Shown here piece after piece: positions 53,947 through 64,000 of a stretch of DNA of 64,000 nucleotides. A model generated the notes under the pieces. It was not told the DNA's origin, ran no database searches, and saw only the letters and a program-made list of their open reading frames with translations. Location of the stretch: NCBI GenBank assembly GCA_031761405.1, contig JASEVX010000003.1, forward strand, positions 14,808,973 to 14,872,972. Direction: 5' to 3'. How positions within the stretch are numbered: position 1 is the stretch's first letter; each line of letters begins with the position of its first letter. Both the position numbers and the translations under genes were made by a program. Source of the stretch: Serripes groenlandicus. Taxonomy: Eukaryota > Mollusca > Bivalvia > Cardiida > Cardiidae.

Positions 53947-54769
53947 GTGCGGGCTTGTCTGCACAAACTAGAGCTGTTTATAAGCAGGCTTTTGATTTGT
54001 TTGAAAAATTTAGGAAGTTGTACAGTTTTGATTTGAGTTGGCCAGCCCCCATTTTTCAATGGGAGACTTTCATCTCTTTCATGTTTCATGGCGACTATGC
54101 ATACAGCACAGCCCGCACTTACATTTCTGCTATTAGATTTCAGCATAGGATTATGGGAATGTCAGTTGACCCAAATAATATCACAATTTCAAAGATGCTA
54201 GAGGGCTATCCCAGGTCTAAATTTTCGCAAGATACTAGACAACCAATTACTTATGATATTTGAGTTAAGATTTCTGCAAAGTTAGTTTTAATATGTAATT
54301 CTAGCATTTTTTGGCCTGTTTAGAGTCGGCGAACTTGTACTTTCTATGTCCGACTATGATAAACCGCTTCAGGTCACAGATATCTTAAATTTCCAACAGG
54401 GAAAACAATTTCAAGTTCGTTTACGACATTCTAAAACAAATCAGTGTGGGCCCCCACAAATAGTTCATATTTCGGCAATAAATACTATATCATGTCCCGT
54501 AAAAGCTATGTTTAATTATCTGAAAATCCTCGAAACAACAACAATAACTGCTTATTCTGCCATGCGGATGGTTCCCCATTAAATAAATATCAATTTGTGG
54601 CTGTTCTAAGTAAAGTAATTACAAGTCTGCAGTTAAATAAGGCAAATTTCAAAATGCATTCTTTCCGCATTGGTGCAGCAACTTGGCTTGCTAAGCAGGG
54701 TATTTCTGACGATACTATTAAAAGAATGGGAAGATGGACATCAGATTCATTTAAAAAATACATAAGATA
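53909..54769 (+). pseudogene. Tyrosine recombinase of copy 2
   Basis: Begins within the end of pol (LEHLQDGARQLLSAGL) and reads YSTARTYISAIRFQHRIMGM to PITYDI. A deletion of about 40 nt relative to copy 1 with a frame change follows (54260-54310). Then FFGLFRVGELVLS (first Arg), FRIGAATWLAKQG within HSFRIG (H-x-x-R), IKRMGRWTSDSFKKYIR (Trp and nucleophilic Tyr). One further frame change lies near 54580. All catalytic residues are present but not in one frame. Confidence 0.8.
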
Positions 54770-55374
54770 GTGTTTCAGTCAGCTGCAGGAATTGTTTACA
54801 CTTTTGCTGACACCTATACAAGTTTATTTTCAGATGTATGGATCATTGGCGATTCATACATCCATTGGGCGGAACAGAGGGCAGCCACCAGACATGTGGC
54901 CAGTAATTTGGGTATACCGGGAATTACAAGCATTAAATGGCTGGGCATCAGGGGTATGCACTGGGACCAACTGATGAACAAGATTCAGTATTTGGGACTT
55001 CATAATGCTGCACCTCGTGCAATTATGTTGCATTTGGGTTCAAATGATATCGGTTCAGTACGGTGTAATGTTCTGCGCCAAGTATTCAGACGAGATATAC
55101 TTGCACTGGCTAAAATGTTTCCAACTGCTGTTCTCATGGTGTCCGCAATGCGGATGGCCTGGTCTGCTAGTATATCTCGGGATAAGGTGGAAAAGAAAAG
55201 GAAACTTTTGAGGAGGTTGATAAGTTACAAATGGAGGTAGTTTCATCACACATGAGGAGATAACTACGGATACTCCTGGATTTTATTTCAGGGATGGAAT
55301 TCATCTTTCAGACGTGGGATGTGATATGTTTTTATTATCATGTAAAGACTCTCTTGAAAATGTTTTTGGCTCAT
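54770..55374 (+). pseudogene. SGNH hydrolase domain of copy 2
   Basis: A linker (GIVYTFADTYTSLFS) leads into DVWIIGDSYIHWAEQRA (block I), GIRGMHWDQLMN, MLHLGSNDIGSVRC (block III). A frame change near 55235 precedes THEEITTDTPGFYFRDG and VHLSDVGCDMF (block V, D-x-x-H). The linker is similar in copy 1. The catalytic Ser, Asn, Asp and His are kept in both copies, although both genes are broken, which suggests the domain was under selection in the active ancestor. Confidence 0.8.
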
Positions 55375-55480
55375 AAGTTTGGTTAGGAATTTTGGGGCGA
55401 ACATGGTTCGTGTGGCGGAAAATTCCGGAGAAATATCTTTAATTATAAAACCATGGTTATTGTAATGGGAAATGTATGTT

Positions 55481-56747
55481 CGAAGTCGTTGGAAGAGCTA
55501 AAAATTGGGTCTGTAAAGGGAACTGGCTGATTGCCGATCCACTTAGTATTAAAGGAAAGATGATGGTTCGTCGCATGGCTCAGTGATTGGATATCTAACG
55601 CTGGGCCACCTCCATTGGAGAATATTGCTGCTCTTTTTTGTAGTTTAAGTATTCTGTTTAGCCCATCTTCAGACTAGATTCATTCAAGCCATGTTAGTTG
55701 GTTAAAAAAAAATAAAGCCACCATAGGTCAGAGCTGTTATAGCCTTTATGTTTAAAGTGAAAACTGTTCGACTGTAAGCCCATTGGTGGAAGAAGGATGT
55801 TTGTCACATTGAGTTTTTTTGTACAGCGTCAAAGTTAATGGTGGTGGAACTGAGTAATGAGCAATTTCTTCTTTTGCCATAATGTTTTCAAAAGTTGTCT
55901 GCTGCAGAGGAGTCAGAAAGCGGTTGTATATGGGAAAGGGTTACTGTGATGGAACCAAGCAATTTATCGGATTCTTTTTAAAATTGCAGGCACTGTGCTC
56001 CCAATAACACGTTTTTACTGAATTTCATAGGTACATATAGGTAGCTAAGATTTTAGATCAGCTGTGTTAGTCACTGTTGACAATCTGGTTTCAATGCCAA
56101 TCCCAGCTCTTGTTTTATGACATTATCTTTACTTTATTTATCTATATAATTATATATATATATATAAATAGGGAATACAAGGTTTGAAATAAAAGGAAAA
56201 TTATGTTGTTGTACTGATATTGGGTTTGATATTGTACTACGAGGGGCGTGCACAATTGATTTCTCATGAGACCGAAGAAATGTCAAATTGTCCACTCCCA
56301 TGTAGACGATATCAAACCCTATATCGTAACTTAAACATGATTTTCCTTTTCTAATATACCTTGTATAGCTTTCTTAGACAGAATAAAGAAAAAAGATACA
56401 AATTTCTAGATTTGAAATAAGGAAATAAACTAATTTACACATGAAATGAAATTTATGAGTGCATGTGAACCACTCCCCACTTCCTCAATTTGAATGACGT
56501 GAATACATATTTCAATGATGTAAATGTAACATCATATTTCATCGACGTACAATTATCATCTTTGGTACCGTATTTGACCAAGTCAAATACAGAATTTAAA
56601 TCCGTCATGTTTGAACTGTGCTTGACCATAATAAAAAGGTGTATTACATTTCTGGAGGATCTTAGAAATACCGATTTTTTAGGGAGAGTGCTTAAAGCAT
56701 TTCAGAAAATGGGCTAAATCTTACGTGACTTTTAAATTCTATTTCAG
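55481..56747. other. No gene
   Basis: A degraded 165-bp family monomer at about 55660-55770, a SINE fragment near 55775, a TTAA-type MITE right part at 55850-55945, and a TATATA run at about 56150-56168. No exon is supported. Confidence 0.45.
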
Positions 56748-56938
56748 GATCTTTAGAGGTTAGTCAATGGCACCTTTAAGTTTTAAGCCTTACTTATGGA
56801 GACAGGGTTGCTTTAGGATAAACCCATTAGAAAGTTGCCCACTCCAGTCAGGAAGGGTTGAAATAAGTTTTGAGGCAACAGGAGTCGAGGCAGGGATAGA
56901 TGAAGTGTATATTTCTGCTGAACCTTGCTCATCACCAA
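56748..56938 (+). pseudogene. Exon of modular gene, MAM-like C-terminal pattern, frameshifted
   Basis: 191 nt between TATTTCAG and CCAA|GTAAGT. The phase-1 start (GSLEVSQWHL) reaches TAA. One base over, the frame reads LWRQGCFRINPLESCPLQSG, RVEISFEATGVEAGIDEVYI and SAEPCSSP, ending in phase 1. The I-S-F-E-A-T...I-D-x-V-x-I-x-x-x-x-C run resembles the last strand of MAM domains (x-F-E-A-x-R-G...I-A-I-D-D-I...C). It lacks the usual R-G-x-G, so the call is tentative. Confidence 0.5.
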
Positions 56939-57502
56939 GTAAGTACTAAATCTATGGCTTACATTATTGGTTGATTGAAGTATTATAACACAGCTATACA
57001 TTACATATTTTATGTTTTTAATTCTTATTCAACCACCCAATGTTGGTTTCGAGAACCCATACTATAATGTTGGGTTTGGTAATAATAGTTAATGTGGGGA
57101 AAAACAAGTTTAGTCCCTCTTGACAAGTTCCCACATGCAGACACAAATTAACGCATCTGCAGTAGACCACTTTTGAAAACATTATGGCAAAAGGAGGAAT
57201 TGCACATAATGAGCAATTTCTCCTTTCATCACAATGTTTTCAACTCTATTCAATAATTCAAGCTTATGTCGTGCCAAATTGTCTGTAGTGTGTGCACACT
57301 TATGTCTGTCTGTCCATGCGTCATTTGGCTTCAATCACTTCTCCTCTGTTACACACTGGAGAACTCCGCTTACATCACCTATAACCTGACCGCCATTGTT
57401 TACAATATGGGCGGCGCCATTGTTAACCAACTTAGGCAGATTATGTGGCGCCATTGTTAACAAAACTATATAAATAGATATATAAATGTGGGTACATATT
57501 CT
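56939..57502. other. Intron-like with MITE and repeat fragment
   Basis: A TTAA-type MITE at about 57118-57260 with the centre GGAATTGCACATAATGAGCA. GGCGCCATTGTTAAC occurs twice near 57410-57460, a short tandem duplication. Confidence 0.5.
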
Positions 57503-57957
57503 ATAGTCCAACCTGTATTTAAAGACCACCCATGGGAAGAGATTGATTGGGGTTAAACGCCTTTTTAACAATTTCTCAGTTATACCTACTCATGCATTTC
57601 CTGGTTTTGCAAACCAGTACTTTACACAACAATCTTACCAAGCAACTGGCTGCATTTCCGCATAGACTTAGCCCATTGGTGGAAGAAAATGACGCATATC
57701 GCATTGACTTTTGTCGGAAAGAAAGTTGGTAGAGTTGGAATTCAAACTCACAACCCCTGGATTGACAGCCCACGTCGCTACGGACTGAGCTACCGGGGCT
57801 TGGCCGTGGGAAGAGAACAATCTTGTCTTTGTTCACAAGTGGTCTTTAATTGCAAGGTCATTTATGCAGAAAATGAGTAATTGGGAAATTAAAAGTGTGG
57901 CTACTATAGACAGGGAATTGCTTTACAAAGGTGGTCTTAAGCACAGATTTGACTGTA
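57503..57957. mobile_element. TA-flanked MITE with nested SINE
   Basis: The left end AGTCCAACCTGTATTTAAAG and right end TTAAGCACAGATTTGACTG are inverted relatives, TA-flanked. GACCACC and GGTGGTC repeat inside. The element is split by the SINE at 57542-57805. Confidence 0.65.
57542..57805 (-). mobile_element. tRNA-derived SINE with target duplication
   Basis: Same family as 2951 and 22675. TGGGAAGAG lies on both sides. The tRNA-like head is at 57805. Confidence 0.85.
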
Positions 57958-58111
57958 TTTCATTTCTGAAATGTGCTTTCTCTCTTACAGGATTTGTGAA
58001 TAAAATGTAATATTACTGAAATTGGAAATTGAAATTGGATACAGCAGTATTACAAATCCTCTGATTTAGGGAGAGGTCTAAGAGTGTGTCTGATATGACA
58101 TTTATAAAGGA

Positions 58112-58290
58112 TATGGAAGACTGGTGCAGTGGTACAGTGTCGGCCTCTCATACCAAAGGTCCCGGGTTCGAATCCCCTTGATGGCTGGTTCTACATCTGA
58201 ATTTTCAACGTTAACAACGAGAGTACTGGTTATAACTCCAGAAAGCAGACATTGAGCGTGATTAATATATGCTTATTGCTGAAAATAACT
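58112..58290 (+). mobile_element. tRNA-derived SINE, second family
   Basis: Box A-like TGCAGTGGTACAGTGTCGGC and box B GGGTTCGAATCCCC are 30-35 bases apart, followed by a body (GAGAGTACTGGTTATAACTC) shared with the sequence near 5340. Not a functional tRNA, since acceptor pairing is absent. Confidence 0.65.
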
Positions 58291-58350
58291 AAAGGATGCT
58301 TAGAAAACACCTGGAAAATAGAGAGTTAAAATTTTAAAATATTGTAAGAA

Positions 58351-58755
58351 GTTTACCCTTTCCCTCATACAGTCAAACTTGTGTTAGAGGTCATCCCTGT
58401 TAAACAGCCAATTTGTATTAGGCAGCTACATGAAGATTTACTAAAACAACATTTGTTTCTATATTTGACTTGTATTAAACAACCACCTAAACTCGGCAGC
58501 CAAATTTTGACTCTTCCCTGGATGGCTGCTTAAGACAAGTTTGACTGTACAAACAAACTGTAGAAGACGACTTTGAACACATACATACACAAATATGGAA
58601 TACCTCTATATATGACAGTGAGATGTATTGATTATATTTTAAAAATATTGTGGCAAAAAGACTAATTGCTCATGATGAGCAATTTCTCCATTTGCATCAA
58701 TGTTTTTTAAAAGTCGTCTGCTGCAAATGCGTTTGCGTCATGAGAAAGGGTTAAG
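58351..58755. mobile_element. TTAA-type MITE interrupted by another MITE
   Basis: Left end TTACCCTTTCCCTCATA at 58351, then a TA-flanked insert, then CAAACTGTAGAAGACGACTT to CGTCATGAGAAAGGGTTAA. The centre is TAATTGCTCATGATGAGCAA. Confidence 0.75.
58371..58547. mobile_element. TA-flanked 177-bp MITE
   Basis: CAGTCAAACTTGT and ACAAGTTTGACTG form 13-bp perfect TIRs, flanked by TA. Two internal direct/inverted TTAAACAGCC-like motifs. Inserted in the left end of the TTAA-type MITE. Confidence 0.85.
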
Positions 58756-58789
58756 TCATACATCTAATCAAAGGATTGTCGTGTTTCAG

Positions 58790-58888
58790 AATTCCCGTGT
58801 AGAGAGAGTGAAGTGGAATGTGGAGACGGAACTTGTAAGTTGAAACACAACGTCTGTGGTGGGAAGAGCAAGGATGAACTAATGTGCA
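58790..58888 (+). CDS. LDL-receptor class A module exon, intact
   Basis: A 99-nt phase 1-1 exon between GTTTCAG and GCA|GTAAGT. FPCRESEVECGDGTCKLKHN and VCGGKSKDELMC give the six Cys of an LDLa module (C-x7-C-x4-C-x6-C-x7-DE-x2-C pattern, with first Cys at PC). The Ca-binding acidic end is reduced to K-D-E. LDLa and MAM modules often occur together in extracellular proteins. Confidence 0.75.
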
Positions 58889-58954
58889 GTAAGTGAGACA
58901 CTAACCTTTTCATGCAGCTACAGCTGACAACTTTTTGCCATATTGATTTCAACT

Positions 58955-59190
58955 CTATTTAACCCTTTCTCACATTCAAGAAATTTGCAGCCGACGATTT
59001 TGAAAAAAATCATAGCAAAAATATGAACATTCTCTGTAAGTGAAACTTTAATCACTGAAAAGAGTTGAAAACAGTGTGACAAAAATAGAAATTTCACTGT
59101 AAGAGCTATTCCTCCTTTTGTTACAAATTTTGCAAAAATTCATCTGCGTCAGAGAGGTCAAGATGGGTCTGTGAGAGGGAATGGCCTTAT
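58955..59190. mobile_element. TTAA-type MITE
   Basis: TTTAACCCTTTCTCACATTC to GAGAGGGAATGGCCTTA; diverged. Confidence 0.55.
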
Positions 59191-59336
59191 GATTATGCTT
59201 TCATTTATCCCGATCAATATTTTACCATGTTTTCAAATTTGAACGCTGCAGTTTTGTTTAATGTGGTGAAGAAATTATATTTATTTGCCAGTCTTATATT
59301 GTGCGTATTTAATAGAAGTTTCTCAACAAGGCCATT

Positions 59337-59815
59337 TTTAGCTCGCCTATGCACGAAGTGCAAGGTGAGCTATTGTGATTTCATTTTGTCCCGTGTCCGT
59401 CTATTGTCCGTTGTGCGTCGTCAACATTTGCGATTATTAACACACACTACAGGCTACATTTTGCATCCAATCTTCATGAAAGTTTATCAAAATATTCATC
59501 TTCATTAAATCTTGGAAAAGTTCGAAACTGGGCCATATGAGGTCAAAAACTAGGTCACTAGGTCAAATTGAAGGGAAATCTTGTTAACGCTCTGGAGGCC
59601 ACATTTTCAACTTGAGCATGTTGTCTTGAATGTTTGTCTTGATGATATGTAAGTCAAGTTCGAACATAGGTCATGTTGGGTTAAAAAGTAGGTCACTAGG
59701 TCAAATTGAAGGAAAATCTTGTTAAAAATCTTAAAAATGTCTTGGTCAAGTTCGAATATGGGTCATATTGGATCAGAAACTAGGTCATTAGGCCAAATTG
59801 AAGGGTAATCTTGTG
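59337..59815 (+). mobile_element. Helentron-like fragment (145 bp family)
   Basis: 5' TTTTTAGCTCGCCTATGCACGAAGTGCA and three monomers as in 14944-16247. It breaks off without a 3' hairpin. Confidence 0.65.
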
Positions 59816-60117
59816 TTTTAAGTACCAGCAACATAAGGTTTAATTGAGTAATTAGAAAGAAACCTATAGGCAAATATTTCTATATTACAATGGAAAAGGA
59901 AAAAACATGCCATTAGTATTTAGAGCAAATTGCTAGATTTTATTTTAGATTTATGTGGCTTTTCCAATTGAAAAATATTGAAAGAATAGAGGAAATTTTA
60001 GACAAACAAAAGGTTAAGTGAACGAGTAGAAAACATTGTCAGCAATGGGAAGGAATAGTCAAGGATCATTCACTGTGTTTCATATAATTTGTATGGTGTG
60101 CATGAATATTTTGAAAG

Positions 60118-60205
60118 ACAGTTGAAGACCGTGTTGCAGTCGTAAAGCGTTGGCCTTTTGTACCAAATGTTCCAGGTTTGAATCCTGTGATGAGCGTATA
60201 AGGCT
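60118..60205 (+). mobile_element. SINE fragment
   Basis: GTTGCAGTCGTAAAGCGTTGGC and CCAGGTTTGAATCCTG resemble box A and box B of the second SINE family. Confidence 0.5.
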
Positions 60206-60253
60206 CTGATAATTTAGAATGGTAGCTGTAACATGCCCTGAAATTTCTGATAG

Positions 60254-60358
60254 ACTGTTGCTCAGCGCAATACATAGCACCATTGTTTAACTATTCAAGA
60301 AAGGGCTGCTTCTACAGCATTCTGCATTGTATGGATGGATCAGATGAAATGTCATGTG
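60254..60358 (+). CDS. Diverged LDL-receptor class A module exon
   Basis: 105 nt from CTGATAG to TGTG|GTATTT, phase 1 at both ends, no stop. It reads TCCSAQYIAPLFNYSRKG and CFYSILHCMDGSDEMSC. The C-M-D-G-S-D-E-x-x-C end is the LDLa calcium-binding signature. The N-terminal Cys pattern is imperfect and the acceptor is weak, so the left limit is uncertain. Confidence 0.6.
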
Positions 60359-60713
60359 GTATTTAATTTTTGTACATTTTTCAAAAATGGTTTAGATAAT
60401 AGGATGATTTTGGGGGTAAAGAACTACTGTAATATATTGTGGTGATAATGAGAAATGGAGTTCATATGAAGATAATTGTTAAAACAAAAATTACAGATTT
60501 CATAACTGTTGATCTGATATAAGTGTTTAAGAACTTTCCCACCTGCTGATGCATTTTGACTCATCTGTAGCAGATGACTTTAATGAGCAATTTCTCCTTT
60601 TGCTAAAACGTTTTCAACTTTATTCAATAAATAAAAATTGGAAAGCATTATGAGCAATTTCTTATTTTCTTTGAGCATATTGAAAATGTATGAATTTATT
60701 TTTTTATCTTCAG

Positions 60714-60791
60714 ATCACAGTGTTCCTTGCATGTTTGAGGGCCCGTTCATCTGCAGCTATAGTTTACACAATGCATACATAGACATGGATA
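60714..60791 (+). CDS. MAM-domain start exon
   Basis: A 78-nt phase 1-1 exon between ATCTTCAG and GATA|GTAAGT, reading HSVPCMFEGPFICSYSLHNA and YIDMD. C-x-F-E...C-S-Y is the opening of MAM domains (C-x-F-E-x-x-x-C-G-x). MAM domains are adhesion modules of extracellular proteins. No lesion. Confidence 0.65.
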
Positions 60792-61892
60792 GTAAGTTTA
60801 TAGGGAATATTATGTTATTATTGAAAAAATAAAAATCTTTCTTTTTATGCTTTTAGAGGGCTTTAAACTTACCGCAGCCGCAAGGCATCCTCGACAAATT
60901 CTGGTGTGACGTCACGCCAAATCATTCCTTTCTAGATTACACTTGTCTTCATAGAAATTGAAGAGATAATTGAAGCGTTTAATTGGGATAAAAAGGGACA
61001 ATTGTTCTAAGTGTGACACTCTGATGCAATACTCAATTCATACAACTTATCATTAGGCTAGGCATAATTAACCACAGAGCAATCAACTTGACAGGAAATG
61101 ATTACATAGTGTTACATAATGTATACTGTACCCTCGTTTGGTATTATGTGCGCCGCCGAGCAATTAACCCTTTCCAGCATATAACACATCTGCAGCAGAC
61201 GAAATTGAAAACATGTAGGTAAAACTATAAACACAATCTCCATAACTGAAAGAATACTTATTGAATGGAGTTAAAAAAATATCTGGCAAAATTTACTAAT
61301 TGCTTATTATGAGAATTTTCCCTTCTTGCTTCAATATTTATAAAAAACGTCTGCTGCAAATGCTTCAAAAGTGGAAAGATGTTAAAATTATGAGAGATCA
61401 CATATTTCAAATTACTTGCATAAATGTGTAAAAAATGCATAAACTGTCACCGTGTAGAATTAACTATTTAGCAAGCAGACAAATTTAGATACAAGGGAGT
61501 TCGATACCCTAGCTCTTTCCAAAAAGACACCTTGGTATAGCAGCGATACACGCAAGTTTTTTCCCCTGAAAATGACCAGTACTTGACTTCTAGTTGAGAG
61601 GGTTATGCTTAAAAGCACCCCTTATATGTCTAGGACATTATTTCAACAATAATAATAAGTCATACATCGACGACCATTTCACAAGCCCATGTGTTGGCTG
61701 ACACCAGTTCTCAACATAATAGTATTAAACAACTGGCTGCTTGTACACATAAAGCGAGTCAGATATAGAACTTCCCACTCTCCATACAATCAGAGGAATT
61801 GCTACTGAAACATAATTTTACATTTATCATATACCCAAAACTGACTCATGTGAACATAGAGACAAATATACAGATTTGATATTAAAATATCA
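60792..61892. other. Intron-like with a MITE
   Basis: A TTAA-type MITE at about 61165-61385 (TTAACCCTTTCCAGCATATA, CTGCAGCAGACG, CGTCTGCTGCAAATGC). Otherwise nothing is recognised. Confidence 0.45.
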
Positions 61893-62288
61893 TTTTTATC
61901 TCGTTTGTTTTTCGGGGGAAAATTGTCAGGTATTGTGATACCCTTGGCGTCGACTGCGTTGTCACGAAACTTTAAACGTACCACATAACTAAAAAAACAT
62001 TCAACATTTTCAAATGAAATGCCTATTCTTTGGAACAATACGCATGTCTATACTAAGTCACATAACTCTTGGCTTTAATAATTATTCAGTAATGCCCCTT
62101 TTTCAACCTAGAAAAAAGCAGACGAGTGTTGGCATTTGCTTGCATAGCTCTTGTTCCTTAATTTAAGTGACATCACAAATATATACTGTAATATACTTTA
62201 TATGTGTAATAATTATTCAGTAATGCCCCTTTTTCGAATTAGAAAAAGTCAGAAGAGTGATGGCTTTCGCTTGCAGCGCTCTTGTTTT
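61893..62288 (+). repeat. Repeat of the 36.6-kb family, two fused 3' ends
   Basis: AACAATACGCATGTCTATAC and AAAAAAGCAGACGAGTGTTG as at 36629. A second 3' end (CAGAAGAGTGATGG, GCAGCGCTCTTGTT) follows at 62205-62288. Confidence 0.55.
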
Positions 62289-62349
62289 AACCTTAAATGA
62301 AAAAGTATAAATGGCGGATAAATAAGTTCTCCAATACAAAGTTTTACAA

Positions 62350-62468
62350 ATTGCAGCCAACAGCTACAATGATCAAATTATCATTATGAGCAATTTTGCT
62401 ACGATGATTTCAAAAGTCGTCTGCTGCAGAAGCGTCAGAAAGCGTCTATATGCGGGAAAGCATTAATG
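62350..62468. mobile_element. TTAA-type MITE
   Basis: AATTATCATTATGAGCAATT then AGTCGTCTGCTGCAGAAGCG and ATGCGGGAAAGCATTAA. Confidence 0.6.
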
Positions 62469-62489
62469 TTCTGTCCATTCTCATTTCAG

Positions 62490-62966
62490 TGAAGACTATT
62501 TTAGTAATGCCTCTCTTTGGATATTAAGAATCTCCCAAAGGTCACCATAACAACTGAAAGTTGTTTGACCTTGAACTTCACTAACAGACATTGTGACCTA
62601 TGCCAACAAGACAAGCTTCGGGGTGGTAATACATACAGACTTTGCGGCCTTACTTACTGGGATATTAAAGCTAGATATTATCATTCTGATGTTGATGTAA
62701 CCATCACTGACACTACTAATAATAGAATACCTGACATTGTTGATGATGATGATAATAATGTTGATGGTATTGATGCAGAAACAAGTCCTGATGTTGTCGC
62801 ATTTCTGAAGTGAGAACAGAAGATATTGCTGATGATTGTATTATGGATGTAGAATGGATGGTGGACAGCGTGACATTGCCAGTTGGAACCTACAGTGTGA
62901 TTTTTGAAGCACAAGGACTCTTTCTAGAAGCTGAACATTTGGCTGTTGATGCTGAAGCATGTCTCG
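62490..62966 (+). pseudogene. MAM-like exon with frameshifts
   Basis: About 477 nt between CATTTCAG and CTCG|GTTAGT. The central frame (62517-62816) reads VTITTESCLTLNFTNRHCDL, LRGGNTYRLCGLTYWDIKA and an Asp-rich run (VDDDDNNVDGIDAE). After a one-base shift at about 62808 it continues VRTEDIADDCIMDVEWMVD and VGTYSVIFEAQGLFLEAEHL to AEACLG. V-x-F-E-A-x-G...V-D-x-E-x-C echoes the exon at 56748. A first shift near 62510 separates EDYFSNASLW at the start. It may be an adhesion module with an acidic insert. Confidence 0.55.
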
Positions 62967-64000
62967 GTTAGTTATTATTGGAATAAATCATTTACATGAT
63001 GTGATATTTTACAGTGGGAAACCTTCTGATGGAAATGTAACACCTGAAATATTGGAAGTGTTTTTACTATACCGAGTTGAAAACAATGTGTTAAATGTAA
63101 ACATTGCTTGTTGTTGATGTCTTTATTTATGTAATTTGTTATATAACAAACAAATTAGTTCAAGGCATGGTAGCTGTAGTAGAGAATTACTGAATCTACT
63201 AATAAAGTAATAAATTCTTTCCCACATACATGTACAACAATTCTGCAGCAGACAACTTTGAAAACATGCAGTCAAAATTATGGGAAATCTTTATAAATGA
63301 ATGCATAAGTATTGAATAGAGTGGAAATCAGTGTGGAAATAGAATAAAAGTATTCTAAAGTAATTTGCTGCAGAGGAGGCAGAAAACATATGTTTTTGTG
63401 AAAGGGCTAACACTCTATTTTGAATAAGATACAAGGGTTCTTGACACATTTCCTGGCCTGATGTTGGTTAGTCACCCAGGAATCACCAAGGATAGGTTTA
63501 CTGCTACCTTGGTATTGCTAATATATTTAGCAACCTCTCAAGATTATCATTGGACACAATCAGAGAAATGTTGTCATACTAGAAAGGTGTTTCCGTCGTG
63601 TAGTGGTAGAGTGTCCATCTTGGGTACGAGAGGTCCAAGTTTAAGCCCTGGCTTGGTCATACCAAAGAATTAAAAAATGATTGTTATGGCTCTCCCTTGT
63701 TGGCGCTCAGTATTGTGTTGGTTAGCAATACGACTGATTCGCTTATGTTGGGGTAAATATGAACAATCCCTGAGCAAATGTTTTATTATTGAATAGAGAT
63801 AAAATATAAGAGGCAAATGGAGCAAATGCTCACAATGAACAGAATGCTATGAAAGTGTCAGGTGGGAAATAGTTAAAGCAACTCGTGGTCGTATAATTTT
63901 AAACCCTTTTCCACATGCAGATTGTTCATAAGAAGAAAGATATTTAACGTACGGTCGCCTTGAAGATTATTTGAAACACCAATTCGTTCAACAATAGGTT
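62967..64000. other. No supported exon; MITE and SINE fragments
   Basis: A TTAA-type MITE at about 63210-63412, a tRNA-like SINE fragment at about 63590-63665 (GTCGTGTAGTGGTAGAGTGT, CCAAGTTTAAGCCCTGG), and another MITE left end at 63900 that is cut by the window edge. Confidence 0.5.

Larger units (their letters stand above)
51330..55480 (+). mobile_element. Ngaro-like tyrosine-recombinase retrotransposon, copy 2 (approximate limits)
   Basis: Gag, RT-RNase H, tyrosine recombinase and SGNH hydrolase follow in this order with small overlaps between frames: Gag/pol about 38 bases, pol/recombinase about 38 bases. The 3' non-coding part (GGGGCGAACATGG, AAAATTCCGGAG, GATTGCCGATCCAC) is shared with copy 1. 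Protein divergence between the two copies is clear, so they are different insertions and not a recent duplication. Confidence 0.8.

Noticed and set aside
51431..55374. Retrovirus or Gypsy-type LTR element
   Set aside because: No protease, integrase or envelope; a tyrosine recombinase takes the place of integrase and no LTR pair was found.
63921..63998. Possible exon after CACATGCAG at the window end
   Set aside because: The apparent acceptor is the left end of a TTAA-type MITE, and the frame has an early stop.

Overview
The window is eukaryotic: short exons with GT/AG borders, AT-rich introns and very dense interspersed repeats. The tRNA-derived SINEs with a GGTTTAACGCC tail, the pearl-like tandem-repeat elements carrying a GGTC microsatellite, and the other repeat families suggest a bivalve mollusc. 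I cannot fix the species.

Host content, all on the + strand. (1) Exons of a secreted or cell-surface cysteine-rich modular protein run from about 2.0 to 63.0 kb. GCC2/GCC3-type Cys modules lie at 2.0, 4.6, 16.3, 42.8, 44.7, 45.5 and 46.0 kb, an uncertain module at 50.2 kb, a possible MAM-like C-terminal module at 56.7 kb, LDL-receptor class A modules at 58.8 and 60.3 kb, and MAM-like modules at 60.7 and 62.5 kb. Most are phase-1 modules. About half carry a one-base frameshift or an in-frame stop. (2) Between the two Cys blocks lie exons of histone acetyltransferase 1 (HAT1) at 24.8, 32.5, 34.8 and 37.4 kb. The exon for the acetyl-CoA loop is lost and the last exon has a stop and a frameshift, so this copy looks like a broken fragment.

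Mobile content. Two Ngaro-like tyrosine-recombinase retrotransposons, 25.6-31.2 kb (-) and 51.3-55.5 kb (+), encode Gag, RT-RNase H, tyrosine recombinase and a C-terminal SGNH hydrolase; both are mutated. The first is split by a pearl-like element whose removal restores the reading frame with no target duplication. A Crypton-like (DUF3504) recombinase gene with one intron lies at 8.6-11.3 kb (-). A Mutator-like transposase pseudogene at 18.4-19.4 kb sits between two 473-bp direct repeats that are about 99% identical. The rest is mostly non-autonomous repeats: TTAA-flanked MITEs with a CCCTTTCCC terminus, TA-flanked CAGTC-terminus elements, foldback palindromes, SINEs with target duplications, and several Helentron-like families built of 145-170 bp monomers.

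No operons, CRISPR arrays or bacterial features are present. The most interesting points are the recombinase plus SGNH elements, the empty-site evidence for the pearl-like element, the shared terminal architecture of the tandem-repeat families, and the 3-kb element with near-identical direct repeats. Frameshifts in many unrelated coding segments also raise the possibility of consensus indel errors in the assembly.
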